Source: Pseudomonas peradeniyensis
GTDB taxonomy: Bacteria; Pseudomonadota; Gammaproteobacteria; Pseudomonadales; Pseudomonadaceae
Assembly (NCBI RefSeq): GCF_014268935.2
Contig: NZ_JABWRJ020000001.1
Coordinates: 930,001 to 994,000, forward strand
DNA: 64,000 nt
Reading direction: 5' to 3'
Shown here: in pieces, positions 25,831 to 34,592 of the stretch
How the letters are laid out: the number at the start of each line of letters is the position of its first letter
Position numbering within the stretch: the stretch's first letter is position 1
The notes under the pieces: generated by a model
The model's database searches: none
What the model saw: the letters and a program-made list of their open reading frames with translations, nothing else
What the model was told of the DNA's origin: nothing
Position numbers and translations under genes: made by a program

Positions 25831-26538
25831 GTGAGCAGACTGTTGATCGTCGATGACGACGTGGAAATCCTCGCCTTGCTGAAGCAGTTCTTCGTCCAGC
25901 ACGGTTACGAGGTGGACCTGGCCGCCGAGGGGCAGGCGATGTGGGCCGCCATCGCCCGGCAGCACCCGGATGCGATCATCCTCGACCTGATGCTGCCCGG
26001 CGAAAGTGGCCTGGACCTGTGCCAGAAACTGCGCGCGCAGCTTGGCGTGCCGGTCATCATGCTGACTGCCATGGCCGAGCTGAGCGACCGTATCATCGGT
26101 CTGGAACTGGGCGCCGACGACTACCTGACCAAACCGTTCGATCCACGTGAACTGCTGGCCCGCCTGCGCGCCGTGCAACGCCGTGTCGGCGAGCAACTGC
26201 CGCGTGGCGAGGCGGCGCGGCCGGTGATCGGTTTCGCCGGTTGGCAGCTGGACATCACCTGCCGCGAACTGCGCTCGCCCGAGCGGGTGATGGTGCCGCT
26301 GTCCGGCGCCGAGTTCGATCTGCTGGTGGTGTTTCTCGAGCACCCGCAGCGCATTCTCACCCGCGAGCAATTGATCGACCTGACCCGTGGCCACGGCCAT
26401 GACGCCTTCGATCGCAGCATCGATGTGCAGGTCAGCCGCCTGCGGCGCAAGATCGAGCCCGACAGCAAGCGCCCGGACCTGATCCGCACGGTGCGCAATG
26501 GCGGCTACCTGTTCAGCGCCAAGGTGAGTCGTTCGTGA
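25831..26538 (+). CDS. OmpR family response regulator
   Basis: 235 residues from GTG 25831. Receiver domain: acidic pocket DDD at 8-10, phosphoacceptor D52 (LDLMLPGESG), Thr/Lys switch in MLTAMAE and LTKPFDPREL. C-terminal winged helix ends with IDVQVSRLRRKIEPDS…IRTVRNGGYLF. An ATG at 25792 would add 13 residues with no ribosome site; the receiver fold begins at the GTG. Overlaps its sensor kinase gene by 4 bp. Regulon unknown. Confidence 0.9.
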   Translation: MSRLLIVDDDVEILALLKQFFVQHGYEVDLAAEGQAMWAAIARQHPDAIILDLMLPGESGLDLCQKLRAQLGVPVIMLTAMAELSDRIIGLELGADDYLTKPFDPRELLARLRAVQRRVGEQLPRGEAARPVIGFAGWQLDITCRELRSPERVMVPLSGAEFDLLVVFLEHPQRILTREQLIDLTRGHGHDAFDRSIDVQVSRLRRKIEPDSKRPDLIRTVRNGGYLFSAKVSRS

Positions 26539-27869
26539 TCCGCCGTCTGCTGGGCCGCGATACCCTGCGCAAGCGCATCGCCCTGACCATCTTCACCGCG
26601 CTGCTCGCGTCGTTGGCGTTCAACGCCTTGTTCGTCCAGCTTGCCGGCAGCTGGGCGCGCCCGCCCATTGAGCGCACCGGCCTGCTCGACCAGATCGCCG
26701 TGACCACCCATATGATCGAGACCGCGCCGCCCGCGCTGCGTGGGCCACTGGCCGAGGCAGCGAGCACGCCGACGTTGCGGGTGAGGTGGAGCACCCGGCG
26801 CGAAGACTTCGGCTTGCCCGGTCCGGGCGTGCCGCTGAACTCCGGACAGGTGCCGGCGATGGCACAACTGCTGGGCCCTTCACGCCCGATCGCGGTGTAC
26901 AACCCGGGCGACTGGCCTGACGGCAGTGCCGATGCGCACTACGTGGCGCTGGTCGGGCTGGACGATGACAGCTGGCTGCTGTTCGTGCCGCCGGAGCGCA
27001 GCTGGGGCATGAGTGCGACGGCGCGCCTGGCGGTGGTCATTGGCCTGGGGCTGGTGGCGACGTTGCTGGTGGCCTGGCTCGCCACCCGTCAGCTGGCCGC
27101 GCCGCTGCAACGCTTTGCCAGCGCGGCGCGGCGCTTCGGCGGTGATTTGCAGGCGCCACCCATTGCCATCGAGGGCCCCGAGGAGATCCGCCAGGCGATC
27201 ATCGCCTTCAACACCATGCAGGCGCAGATCCAGCACTTTCTTCGCGAGCGCACCCACATGCTTGCGGCCATCTCCCACGATCTGCGCGCGCCGCTGACGC
27301 GCATGCGCCTGCGCAGCGAGTTCATGGAGGACCTGGACCACCAGCGCAAGCTGATCCGCGATGTCGACGAGATGCAGACGATGATCAACGAGGCCCTGGC
27401 GTTCTTCCGCGAGGGCACGCAACTGGAGCAGCGCACGGCCTATGATCTGTCGGAGCTGTTGCAGACCCTGGTCGACGACTACCGCGACCAGCATCTGGAC
27501 ATCGCCTTCAAGGGCCCGGCGCACCTGGTGCACGACGGCCGCCCGCTGGCGACCAAGCGGGTGATCGTCAACCTGGTGGAAAACGCCATGAAGTATGCCC
27601 GCGATCCGCAGATAACGCTGCGCCGCGCCGCTCACCTGATCGTCATCGAGGTGCGCGACAGTGGGCCAGGTATTCCCGAGGAGGCCTTGCAGCAGGTGTT
27701 CGAGCCGTTCTACCGGCTGGAGGGCTCGCGCAACCGCGATACCGGCGGCGTCGGCCTCGGCCTCTCGGCCGCCCGGGCCAGCGTGCGCGAGCAGGGCGGC
27801 GAGCTGACCTTGCGCAATCGCGTGGGCGGCGGGTTGGTGGCGCGGGTCGAACTGCCCGATGGGGGATGA
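26535..27869 (+). CDS. EnvZ-type sensor histidine kinase
   Basis: 444 residues, GTG start within the regulator's stop. Membrane segments at about 15-38 (ALTIFTALLASLAFNALFVQ) and 164-183, enclosing a ~120-residue periplasmic sensor. HAMP follows, then the H-box LAAISHDLRAPLTRMRLR with H248, N-box VENAMKYARD and G-boxes DSGPGIPEEA, GGVGLGLSA. Autophosphorylates and signals to the regulator encoded just upstream. Stimulus unknown. Confidence 0.9.
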   Translation: MIRRLLGRDTLRKRIALTIFTALLASLAFNALFVQLAGSWARPPIERTGLLDQIAVTTHMIETAPPALRGPLAEAASTPTLRVRWSTRREDFGLPGPGVPLNSGQVPAMAQLLGPSRPIAVYNPGDWPDGSADAHYVALVGLDDDSWLLFVPPERSWGMSATARLAVVIGLGLVATLLVAWLATRQLAAPLQRFASAARRFGGDLQAPPIAIEGPEEIRQAIIAFNTMQAQIQHFLRERTHMLAAISHDLRAPLTRMRLRSEFMEDLDHQRKLIRDVDEMQTMINEALAFFREGTQLEQRTAYDLSELLQTLVDDYRDQHLDIAFKGPAHLVHDGRPLATKRVIVNLVENAMKYARDPQITLRRAAHLIVIEVRDSGPGIPEEALQQVFEPFYRLEGSRNRDTGGVGLGLSAARASVREQGGELTLRNRVGGGLVARVELPDGG

Positions 27870-27874
27870 GCGGG

Positions 27875-29182
27875 TCAGTACACCCAGACTTCGACCCGGC
27901 GGTTGCGCAGGCGCCCTTGCTCCAGGTCGTTGCCGGCCACCGGCAGTTCGTCGCCCATGCCTGCCACATCCCTGACCTGCACCCCGGCCCGGGCCAGCTC
28001 GCGGCGTACCGCCATGGCCCGCAGGCGCGACAGCAGCGCGGCGCGGCCCGGGGTTTCCTTGGGATCGCCGAAGCCCACCAGCACCACCTTGCCTTGTAGC
28101 TTGCCGGCCTGGCGCAGGTAGTCGCCGACCCGCTGCACATCGCGCAGGGCCTTGTTGTCGAGGCCGGCGCTGCCTTCCTGGAAGCGGAAGTTCACGCTCA
28201 GGCGCTGCGCCTCGCCGGCCAGTGCCCGGTAACGCGGCGGCATTTCGGTCTGGGCCGCGACCGGCTGTGGCTTTATCTGCTGGGAAACGAAGCCCTGTTC
28301 GGCGACGATGGCCTGGCCGGTGGGGCCCTGGGCGAACTCGGCGAGGGCCCTGGCTTGTGCCGTGGGGTGGGCGGGGAGGTAGAAGAACAGGCGCCGCGAC
28401 AGCGGGTAGTCCTCGCTGGCCACCAGGGCGCGGCTGGGCGCAAGCGCCGGTGCATCGCCCTCGGCCACGGCCAGTGCCTTGGCTCGGTGGACCGTGGCCA
28501 GGCCGCTGAAGCCGATGGCCTGGCGGTCGGCCATGACCTGGGCGGCCAGTTCGTCGGCGGATTCGAAGCGCCGCGCCTGGGTGGCCAGTGTCGCTTGCTG
28601 AGGGACAAGCACCAGGGCCTTGAAGGTTTCGAAGGTACCGGAGCGATCATCGCGGGCATACAGGTGGATCGCCCCGCCGGGCACGCCCAGCTGTTCCCAG
28701 CGTTGCAGTTGACCGGAGAATACCTGGGCCAGTTGCTCGGTGGTCAGTTGCGTGAGCGGGTTGTCCGGGTGGACGATCACCGCCACGCCATCCAGGCCGA
28801 TCACCTGTTCCGAGCCTGCGCCGCGCAGGTTGCCCAGGGCCTGCAACTGTTGCGCCTCGCTGTCGCTGATCGGCCGCGAGGCCGCGGCCAGGTCGGCCTC
28901 GCCCCGGGCCAGCGCGACAAAGCCGGTGCTGGTGCCGTGGGCGGCGATGGCGATGCGCACGGGCTGGCCGTCTGGACCGACGGCGTGGACTTCGGTCTCG
29001 TTGGCCGTGGCGCCGGGCCGGCGCTCGATGGCGCTTGCGCCCTGGGCCTGCAGCAGCCCCTGCACCAGGGCCGGGCCAAGGGCCGCGCCGATGGTGTTGG
29101 AGCCCTGGATACGCAGCTGCGCGGGCCCGGCGCAGGCCAGGCCCGGGAGCAGGCACAGCAGAAGGAGAAGCAGGCGAGGCAT
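27875..29182 (-). CDS. Periplasmic phosphate-binding-like/OmpA fusion protein
   Basis: 435 residues. Signal peptide LLLLLLCLLPGLACA cleaved near residue 18. Residues ~20-290 are a PstS-like type 2 periplasmic binding fold: RIQGSNTIGAALGPALV, IVHPDNPLTQLT, FSGQLQRWEQLG, DDRSGTFETFKALVL. The last ~110 residues are an OmpA-type peptidoglycan-binding domain with VLVGFGDPKE and the closing NRRVEVWVY. So an oxyanion- or ligand-binding module is tethered to the cell wall. Ligand unknown. ATG 29182 is set by the signal peptide. Converges with the kinase gene, 5 bp apart. Confidence 0.82.
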   Translation of the reverse strand: MPRLLLLLLCLLPGLACAGPAQLRIQGSNTIGAALGPALVQGLLQAQGASAIERRPGATANETEVHAVGPDGQPVRIAIAAHGTSTGFVALARGEADLAAASRPISDSEAQQLQALGNLRGAGSEQVIGLDGVAVIVHPDNPLTQLTTEQLAQVFSGQLQRWEQLGVPGGAIHLYARDDRSGTFETFKALVLVPQQATLATQARRFESADELAAQVMADRQAIGFSGLATVHRAKALAVAEGDAPALAPSRALVASEDYPLSRRLFFYLPAHPTAQARALAEFAQGPTGQAIVAEQGFVSQQIKPQPVAAQTEMPPRYRALAGEAQRLSVNFRFQEGSAGLDNKALRDVQRVGDYLRQAGKLQGKVVLVGFGDPKETPGRAALLSRLRAMAVRRELARAGVQVRDVAGMGDELPVAGNDLEQGRLRNRRVEVWVY

Positions 29183-29284
29183 GCCGGAGACCTGTGGCAC
29201 AGAGTTGCGCCGCAGATTACGACAGTTGCTTGACCGAAAGATGACAGCACCCCGGCAGGTGCTGCCAGCTTCTATCAACCCGGC

Positions 29285-30679
29285 TCAGCGTCCCTCCGGC
29301 ACGATCCCGGCCGGCGCCTCGGCCGCCCGGCGGCGGGCCACGCAGTAATACAGCACGCTCGGCACCACCAGGCCGATCAGCCACGACACGTCCACGCCGC
29401 CCAGGTGCGCGACCATGGGCCCGGTGTACAGCTTGGTGTCGATGAACGGCATCTGCACCAGCACGCCGAAGGTGTACACGCCGATGCCCGGCCAGTTCCA
29501 GCGCCCGTAGCGGCCGTCAGGGTCGGCCAGCGCCGGGATGTCATAGCGCTCCTTGGTGATGAAGTAGTAGTCCACCAGGTTCACCGCGCTCCACGGCACG
29601 AAGAAGGTCAGCAGGAACAGGATGAACGACTTGAACGCGCTGAGGAACGAATGCTGGCCGAGCAGGGCGACCAGGGTCGCGGCGCCGACGATGCCGAGCA
29701 CGAACACCAGGCGCTGGATCCGGCTGATCTGCAGGTGGCCACGAAAACCACTGATGATCGTGGCGATGCACATGAAGCTGCCGTAGCTGTTGAGGGTGGA
29801 GATGGTCACCTTGCCGAAGGCGATGCTGAAATACAGCAGTGCAGCCGTGGTGCCGGCACCGCCGAGGCCGACGATGTAGGCCACTTCGCGCCCGGAGAAC
29901 TGGCCGCCGGCGATGGCCGCGGCGAACACGCCGAGGATCATCGAGGCCTGGGCGCCGATCACCGAGCCCAGGCCGGCGGCGAGGAAGGTCTTGAGCGGCG
30001 AAGTATGGCTGGGCAGATAGCGCGAGTAGTCGGCCACGTACGGGCCGAAGGCGATCTGCCAGGACGCCGCCAGCGACACCGCCAGCAGGAAGCTGGCCCA
30101 GCTGAAATGGCGGTTGTCGAGCAGCTGGCCGATGTCGGCGAGCATCAGGATACGGCTGAACAGGTAGACGAAGGCGATGATCCCCAGCACGCTGGCCACG
30201 CGACCGATCCAGTGGATCACCCGGTAGCCGGCCAGGGTCGCCAGCACGATCACCCCTGCGAAGATCAGAATGCCGGCGCTGTCGCTGATGCTCAGCAACT
30301 GGCCGATGGCCTGGCCGGACAGCACCGTGCCGGTGGCGGTGAAGCCCAGGTACATCAGGCACACCAGGGCCATGGGGATGGCCGCGCCATACACGCCGAA
30401 CTGCACCCGGCTGGAAATCATCTGCGGCAGCCCCAGGCGCGGCCCCTGGGCGGCGTGCAGGGCCATCACCGCGCCGCCGACCAGTTGCCCGAGCAGCAGG
30501 CCGATCAACGACCAGAACACATCGCCGCCCAGCACCACGGCGAGGGCGCCGGTGACGATCGCGGTGATCTGCAGGTTGGCTCCCAGCCACAGGGTGAATT
30601 GGCTGTAGACGCGTCCATGGCGTTCAGACTCGGGGATGTAGTCGATCGAGCGGCGCTCGATCACGGGTTTGCTGGACAT
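29285..30679 (-). CDS. NCS1 family permease (cytosine/purine/urocanate type)
   Basis: 464 residues with about 12 membrane segments. NCS1 features: WLGANLQITAIVTGALAVVLGGDVFW-like TM1 region and FGPYVADYSRYLP in the middle, then TFFVPWSAVNLVDYYFI. Proton- or sodium-coupled uptake of a nucleobase-like or imidazole compound. An operator matching the HutC consensus lies upstream, hinting at urocanate, but substrate is unproven. ATG 30679 (MSSKPVIERRSID) is used in preference to an upstream frame to 30766 that crosses the operator. Confidence 0.82.
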   Translation of the reverse strand: MSSKPVIERRSIDYIPESERHGRVYSQFTLWLGANLQITAIVTGALAVVLGGDVFWSLIGLLLGQLVGGAVMALHAAQGPRLGLPQMISSRVQFGVYGAAIPMALVCLMYLGFTATGTVLSGQAIGQLLSISDSAGILIFAGVIVLATLAGYRVIHWIGRVASVLGIIAFVYLFSRILMLADIGQLLDNRHFSWASFLLAVSLAASWQIAFGPYVADYSRYLPSHTSPLKTFLAAGLGSVIGAQASMILGVFAAAIAGGQFSGREVAYIVGLGGAGTTAALLYFSIAFGKVTISTLNSYGSFMCIATIISGFRGHLQISRIQRLVFVLGIVGAATLVALLGQHSFLSAFKSFILFLLTFFVPWSAVNLVDYYFITKERYDIPALADPDGRYGRWNWPGIGVYTFGVLVQMPFIDTKLYTGPMVAHLGGVDVSWLIGLVVPSVLYYCVARRRAAEAPAGIVPEGR

Positions 30680-30763
30680 CGGGGAGGGCTCCGCTTCGTT
30701 GTTTTTGTGAAAGGCGGCGGCTATCGGCGGGACGCAGGGCGGATGGCCGAAACCCGATATGAG

Positions 30764-30777
30764 CATGTATATACAAG
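30764..30777 (-). promoter_or_regulatory. HutC/GntR-like operator upstream of the permease
   Basis: Minus strand CTTGTATATACATG, with the perfect core TGTATATACA at 30766-30775. It closely resembles the operator bound by HutC in Pseudomonas hut promoters. A TTGACC -35-like hexamer lies at 30781-30786 just upstream, so a bound repressor would block transcription. Confidence 0.55.
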
Positions 30778-30974
30778 TCTGGTCAAGTGAAGCTTGCGCA
30801 GGGTTTTCATGGGTGATTTCAAGGCTGCCAAGGCGGGTAACCGAGGCTCGTCAGGCGGGCTGCGTTCTGCGTTGGTCACTGATCCGCGCACACCGGCGCA
30901 GCCGGTGCCACCCACCGCGCCCAGGGCCGAAATGCCCAAACGATCCGGGCGTTCAGAACGATTGAGCCGCCTGG

Positions 30975-31589
30975 TCAGCGCTGGGCGAACGCCAGGTTGA
31001 TGCCAAGCCCGGCGAACGAGGCGGCGAAGCTGCGGCGCAGCCAGGCCTGCACCTGGGGCGAGTCGATCACGGCGCGGCGGAACAGGTGGGCGAGCAGGCC
31101 GTAGGTCACGAAGACGACGAAGGTCATGGCCATGAACACCGCGCTCAGGCCGAGCATCTGCGCGGTCGCGGAACCGGCCTGGGGGCTGATGAACTGCGGC
31201 AGGAAGGCGAGGAAGAACAGCGTCAGCTTGGGGTTGAGGATGTTCAGCAGGCAGGCCTTGAGCACCAGCTGGCCGGCGCTGGCTGGGGTGGCCTGGGTGT
31301 CCACGGCGAAGGCCGCGCGGTCGCGCCAGGTGGCATAGGCCAGGTACAGCAGATAGGCGACGCCGGCGAATTTCAGGCCCTGGAAGGCCAGGGCGCTGGT
31401 GTGCAGCAAGGCCGAGAGGCCCAGCACCGAGGCCAGCAGGTGCGGGACGATACCCAGGGTGCAGCCGGTGGCGGTCCACAGGCAGGCGCGGCGCCCGGCC
31501 ACCAGGGCGCTGGAGACGGTGAGGATGACCCCGCTGCCGGGAATCAGCACGATGATCAGCGCGGTAACGAGAAACTCCAGGCTCGGCAT
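30975..31589 (-). CDS. LysE family amino-acid/metabolite exporter
   Basis: 204 residues with six hydrophobic segments. RhtB/LysE signature at the start (VTALIIVLIPGSGVILTVSSALVAGRR) and NILNPKLTLFFLAFLPQFI in the middle. Exports an amino acid or related compound. Lies 34 bp downstream of a LysR gene on the same strand, probably cotranscribed with it. Confidence 0.87.
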   Translation of the reverse strand: MPSLEFLVTALIIVLIPGSGVILTVSSALVAGRRACLWTATGCTLGIVPHLLASVLGLSALLHTSALAFQGLKFAGVAYLLYLAYATWRDRAAFAVDTQATPASAGQLVLKACLLNILNPKLTLFFLAFLPQFISPQAGSATAQMLGLSAVFMAMTFVVFVTYGLLAHLFRRAVIDSPQVQAWLRRSFAASFAGLGINLAFAQR

Positions 31590-31623
31590 GAATGACAGCT
31601 CCTTGCAGTCGGGGGTGGATGCA

Positions 31624-32544
31624 CTATACGCCCGGCGACAGCGGCTGCAACATGCCCTCCGGGCGCAGCGTGGCGAAGCGCTCGCGCAGCCACAGGTGCA
31701 GCTGGGCCACCGCCGGGGTGAGCTGCTTGCGGTGCGGGCACACCAGGGTCACCGGGGTCAGCTCGCCGGGGTGTTCGGGCAGCAGGACCTCCAGCTCGCC
31801 GGCGGCGACATTGGCGCTGACATCCAGCCATGACTTGTAGACGATGCCTTCGCCTTCCAGCGCCCAGCGCCGCACCACGTCGGCGTCGTCGCTGAACAGC
31901 GGCCCGCGCACCTGCACGGTGCGGTTGCCCAGCCGCCATTTGTCGTAGACCCGGCTCTGCTGCAGGTACAGCAGGCAATCGTGTTGCTGCAGGTCGTCGG
32001 GGCTGCCCGGCCGGCCATGGCGGGCCAGGTAGTCGGGCGAGGCCACCAGCACCCGACGGTTCCACGGCGCCAGGGGCAGGGCGATGTAGTTGGCGTCCTC
32101 GTTCTGGCCGTAGCGGATGGCGACATCCACCGGGTCGCGGTAGAGGTCGGCCAACTGGTCGGAGAGAAAGAAGCGCAGGTTGAGCCCCGGGTGCTCGCGG
32201 CGAAACGCGCTGAGCCAGGGCCGCAGCAGGTTGCGCCCCATGTCTGACGGCGCCGCCACCTGCAGCACGCCGCGCAGGCAGCTGTGGCTGCCGTGCAGGT
32301 CCTCGCGGCCCTGGCGCAGGGCATCGAGTACGCGCTGGGCGGTGGGCAGGTACAGCTCGCCCTCGGCGGTCAGGCGCAGGCTGCGGGTGGTGCGGGCGAA
32401 CAGGCGCACATCCAGTTCGCGTTCCAGGCGCTTGATCGCCGCCGCCACCTGGCCGGGCAGCAGGTCGGCCTCGTGGGCCGCGGCGGTGAAGCTGCCCAGG
32501 GCGCTGGCACGGGCGAACAGTTCGAGGTCGTTGATGCGCAGCAT
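31624..32544 (-). CDS. LysR family regulator
   Basis: 306 residues. N-terminal winged helix (LELFARASALGSFTAAAHEA, KRLERELDVRLFARTTRSL) and a substrate-binding C-terminal domain. ATG 32544 has GGAG about 10 bp upstream; a GTG at 32550 would add two residues. Divergent from nfsB, with a 104-bp shared control region, and followed by the lysE-type exporter. It likely regulates one or both. Confidence 0.88.
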   Translation of the reverse strand: MLRINDLELFARASALGSFTAAAHEADLLPGQVAAAIKRLERELDVRLFARTTRSLRLTAEGELYLPTAQRVLDALRQGREDLHGSHSCLRGVLQVAAPSDMGRNLLRPWLSAFRREHPGLNLRFFLSDQLADLYRDPVDVAIRYGQNEDANYIALPLAPWNRRVLVASPDYLARHGRPGSPDDLQQHDCLLYLQQSRVYDKWRLGNRTVQVRGPLFSDDADVVRRWALEGEGIVYKSWLDVSANVAAGELEVLLPEHPGELTPVTLVCPHRKQLTPAVAQLHLWLRERFATLRPEGMLQPLSPGV

Positions 32545-32648
32545 TTTCACTCCGGGGATGAAAGTGTTGCTGCATTGTGCTGGTTTTTCTTTGCCGCCGG
32601 GAAGATAAGATGCGGCTCATTCACGATCCCTTTGAGGAATTGCCGTAG

Positions 32649-33302
32649 ATGGATACCGTTGCCCTCGCCAAACGCCGTTACACCACCAAAGCCTACGACG
32701 CCAGCCGCAGGATTCCCCAGGCCACCATCGATGCCTTGCTCGAGCAGCTGCGCCACAGCCCGTCCTCGGTCAACTCGCAGCCCTGGCACTTCGTCGTGGC
32801 CGACAGCGCCGAAGGCAAGGCGCGCCTGGCCAAGGCCACCGACGAGCGTTTCGCCTACAACAGCCCGAAGCTGCGCGACGCCTCCCATGTGATCGTGTTC
32901 GCCGCCCGCACCAACATGACCGAAGCCCACCTGCAGGCGGTGCTGGCGCAGGAGGCCGCCGACGGGCGCTTCCGTACCGAACAGGCCCGTGATGGCCAGG
33001 ACCAGACCCGCCGCGGCTACGTCGACCTGCACCGCCATGACTTCAAGGACCTGCAGCACTGGATGGAGAAGCAGGTCTACCTGGCCCTGGGCACCGCACT
33101 GCTGGGCGCCGCCGCCCACGGCCTGGACGCCACGCCGATCGAAGGCTTCGACGCCAAGGCCCTGGACGCCGAACTGGGCCTGCGCGAGCAGGGCTTCACC
33201 AGCGTGGTGCTGCTGAGCCTGGGCTATCGCAGCGAGGAGGATTTCAATGCCGGCCTGAGCAAGTCGCGGTTGGCGGCGGCGGAGGTGTTTACTTTTCTGT
33301 GA
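32649..33302 (+). CDS. nfsB: Oxygen-insensitive NAD(P)H nitroreductase
   Basis: 217 residues, the length of E. coli NfsB. FMN-binding KRRYTTKAYD and SPSSVNSQPWHF, plus the dimer helix KDLQHWMEKQVYLALGTALLGAAAHGLDATPIEGF. Two-electron reduction of nitroaromatics and quinones. Alone on its transcript; divergent from LysR. Confidence 0.9.
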   Translation: MDTVALAKRRYTTKAYDASRRIPQATIDALLEQLRHSPSSVNSQPWHFVVADSAEGKARLAKATDERFAYNSPKLRDASHVIVFAARTNMTEAHLQAVLAQEAADGRFRTEQARDGQDQTRRGYVDLHRHDFKDLQHWMEKQVYLALGTALLGAAAHGLDATPIEGFDAKALDAELGLREQGFTSVVLLSLGYRSEEDFNAGLSKSRLAAAEVFTFL

Positions 33303-33452
33303 TTGACGGTAGGTAGGGCTGTACCTTGCAACTATCAGGTGAGCAGCCGTGTCCTGGCTGCCACGCCCTCCATGCCGAACGAGATCAGCCTGGCTCTACG
33401 GCTGACCGATACTGTCGACCCCATGGGGCGTATCCTTCTCGATATCGGGAGT

Positions 33453-34592
33453 TTAAATAGGGCTCTTGGGCCGACGTTTAGAGGCACGGGGTTTCCTCTC
33501 CGGCCGTTTGCCAGGGCGTATGGCCCAGAGGTAGGCGTTTTCCCGCAGCCTTTCCTGGATATGGGGAGGGTAATCGTCAACTGTGGTTAGTGCCGGGACG
33601 GGTTTTCCCGGCAGGCCGGCTTCACGGATGATCTTGGGCCAGCGAGGTTTCCAGCACAGCAGGAGACTCACCCAGTGGCCTGTTCCGATGATCAGGAAGG
33701 CAGGAGACAGCAAGAGCAGGCCGCATTTTAGGACGCGTGGGGAACTGCGGAAGTAGTGGGTCAGGCCTTCGAACTGAGGCGTGAAGGCTTGCCAGGGCCA
33801 AGGGAAGTGCGAGGTGATATGGGGGCGCGGTAGTCCTTCTGGACCTTCATCCATGAAGCGACGGATAAACTCCCATTCGGCTTGAAGCTCCGTGAAATTG
33901 TTCGAGGACTTGCCTACCCAGATCAGTTCGGTACGTAGTGTGCCGCTGAAGGCGGACGACCATGTGAGCGCCAACGGGAGACCCACACCACTTGCTATGG
34001 TAGATTTTTTATCCGCGCCGCTGGACGATACACCGTTCCACGGGAGCGTGACGATTCCACCACAGTAGGCAGGGCGGTGGAGGTAGACCTGCTGGGTGAT
34101 GCGGTTGAAACGTATCAACAAGTGGCGTGACGTGAACATTTCAAAACGTGTGAAACGCAAACCATATTTCAGATAAAACCACAAGATACAAAGGGTTGTG
34201 CTAAGAAAGAAAAGTGCTAAATATAGCCTTTCACCATACGGTTCTCCCTGATAATCAGAAGCAAGGTCGATTAAAGTTTTTATCGAGTTGAAAGCAATTT
34301 CTAGTCCGCTGATTATCATAATTATTACTGTGAGAGATAATATGCTGATTAGTCCGCGCTTATCTTCCCACATGCCGCTGCGCATTTCGAGTACATTCTC
34401 GTTGAACACGTAGACTGGGCCCCGACTTTTTGGGGCGTCGCATGCTGATTTTTTTGCGGCTGCAATTTCTTCTTCTTCCTCGCTTTCATAAATTATTCTC
34501 TTTTTTATAGTCTTGTTCTGTTTCTCAAAGGCTTCGCGCTCTTCTTTTGGGTCAATGGCAGCAAGCCATGAAAGCCATTCAAAAAAATACAC
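33453..34592 (-). CDS. DUF6708-type membrane protein, probable immunity/accessory to the upstream effector
   Basis: 379 residues, GTG start. Hydrophobic segments around 83-105 (LTVIIMIISGLEIAFNSI), 120-143 and 280-310. Middle region RFEMFTSRHLLIRFNRITQQVYLHRP followed by ITLPW-like GGIVTLPWNGV is the pattern of DUF6708 proteins found beside type VI effectors. The start GTG shares a base with the effector's TAG stop, so it is translationally coupled. The N-terminal half is markedly AT-rich compared with neighbours, suggesting recent acquisition. Immunity role is inferred from position. Confidence 0.68.
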   Translation of the reverse strand: MYFFEWLSWLAAIDPKEEREAFEKQNKTIKKRIIYESEEEEEIAAAKKSACDAPKSRGPVYVFNENVLEMRSGMWEDKRGLISILSLTVIIMIISGLEIAFNSIKTLIDLASDYQGEPYGERLYLALFFLSTTLCILWFYLKYGLRFTRFEMFTSRHLLIRFNRITQQVYLHRPAYCGGIVTLPWNGVSSSGADKKSTIASGVGLPLALTWSSAFSGTLRTELIWVGKSSNNFTELQAEWEFIRRFMDEGPEGLPRPHITSHFPWPWQAFTPQFEGLTHYFRSSPRVLKCGLLLLSPAFLIIGTGHWVSLLLCWKPRWPKIIREAGLPGKPVPALTTVDDYPPHIQERLRENAYLWAIRPGKRPERKPRASKRRPKSPI

